Source of the DNA: Pseudobdellovibrionaceae bacterium
GTDB taxonomy: Bacteria; Bdellovibrionota; Bdellovibrionia; Bdellovibrionales; Bdellovibrionaceae
Reading direction: 5' to 3'
Length of the DNA: 64,000 bases
Assembly: GCA_013359135.1 (NCBI GenBank)
Contig: JABWCN010000004.1
Span: forward strand, 47,664 to 111,663
Part shown: piece after piece, positions 63,901 through 64,000 of the stretch
Numbering within the stretch: the first letter of the stretch is position 1
Layout of the letters: each line of letters starts with the position of its first letter
The notes under the pieces: model-generated
Told to the model about the DNA's origin: nothing
The model's database searches: none
Seen by the model: the letters and a program-made list of their open reading frames with translations, nothing else
Position numbers and translations under genes: made by a program

Positions 63901-64000
63901 ATTTTTTTAAGGTGAGGGAACAGCTCTGGTCTATACTCGAAGTGCATTGTATCATAGTGATTCCATTTGCCTCCCCAGATAAAACCTTCTGACTCAAAGG
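63888..64000 (-). CDS. C-terminal end of an M15 peptidase (D-Ala-D-Ala carboxypeptidase-like), partial
   Basis: The minus strand from the right edge reads 36 sense codons and a TAA: GFIWGGKWNHYDTMHFEYR, where the W-G-G and D-x-M-H-F-E motif is the metal-binding end of M15 (VanY/endolysin-like) peptidases. These cleave peptidoglycan cross-bridges or stems. The N-terminal part is outside the window. Confidence 0.75.
   Translation of the reverse strand, partial: FESEGFIWGGKWNHYDTMHFEYRPELFPHLKKISCE

Noticed and set aside
1..64000. CRISPR arrays and rRNA genes
   Set aside because: No regularly spaced repeats and no rRNA-like sequence were noticed.

Overview
The window is about 64 kb of AT-rich bacterial DNA, roughly one-third G+C by eye. 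It looks like a chromosome segment from a Gram-negative bacterium of the Bdellovibrio kind (Bdellovibrionota). That assignment is inference from four things: many lipoproteins and outer-membrane proteins; a LexA gene whose operator resembles the TTAC-N3-GTAA box reported for Bdellovibrio; many secreted or cell-wall peptidases (two M14, one M15, one S41, one S1) together with an AmpG-type permease; and a small lipoprotein with the FQNC cleavage context that I associate with this group.

Layout. Positions 1 to about 19.9 kb look like stable chromosome: an M14 carboxypeptidase cut by the left edge, lexA, an MpaA-like amidase, a divergent ribosome-hibernation-like protein, ung, a transglutaminase-like protein, a PDZ/S41 protease, a tripartite RND efflux operon (adaptor, pump, TolC-like channel), a beta-propeller lipoprotein, mutY, an SDR enzyme, and tag coupled to a Gcr/SpecificRecomb membrane protein. 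Four DNA-repair genes (lexA, ung, mutY, tag) lie within 16 kb, but only lexA shows an SOS-type operator.

Positions 20 to 38.7 kb are an accessory zone. It holds small secreted orphans, an S1 protease, a GNAT, a TraB/ChaN-like plus amidohydrolase pair and a ClpP-like secreted protein. It also shows much gene decay: a chimera of the 3' ends of a dbpA-type helicase and a dihydrolipoyl acyltransferase, an ISL3-like transposase stub, frameshifted secreted genes, a GC-rich palindrome, and two otherwise intact genes (a pRiA4b ORF-3-like gene and a serine recombinase) that each carry an in-frame TAA in the same GAT-TAA-ATG context. The zone ends next to a tRNA-Ser(GGA) gene, which may be the border of an integrated element.

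Positions 39 to 64 kb return to ordinary genes: a coupled lipoprotein/outer-membrane pair, an adenosine-deaminase-like enzyme coupled to AmpG, HNH and GNAT genes, slyD, yajQ, a glycine-rich RRM protein, a tesA-ybbA-ybbP-like operon, a Cache histidine kinase, a Sua5-type tsaC, an olsB-olsA-like pair, a minus-strand operon with a fumarylacetoacetase-like enzyme, a two-TM K+ channel and a separately encoded cyclic-nucleotide-binding domain, then maiA with a lipoprotein. The right edge cuts an M15 peptidase gene. FAH and MaiA together suggest the end of tyrosine/homogentisate degradation.

The most unusual items are the concentric lexA palindrome with an apparently leaderless start, the twin GAT-TAA-ATG interruptions, the dbpA/E2 chimera, and a probable ATT start codon.
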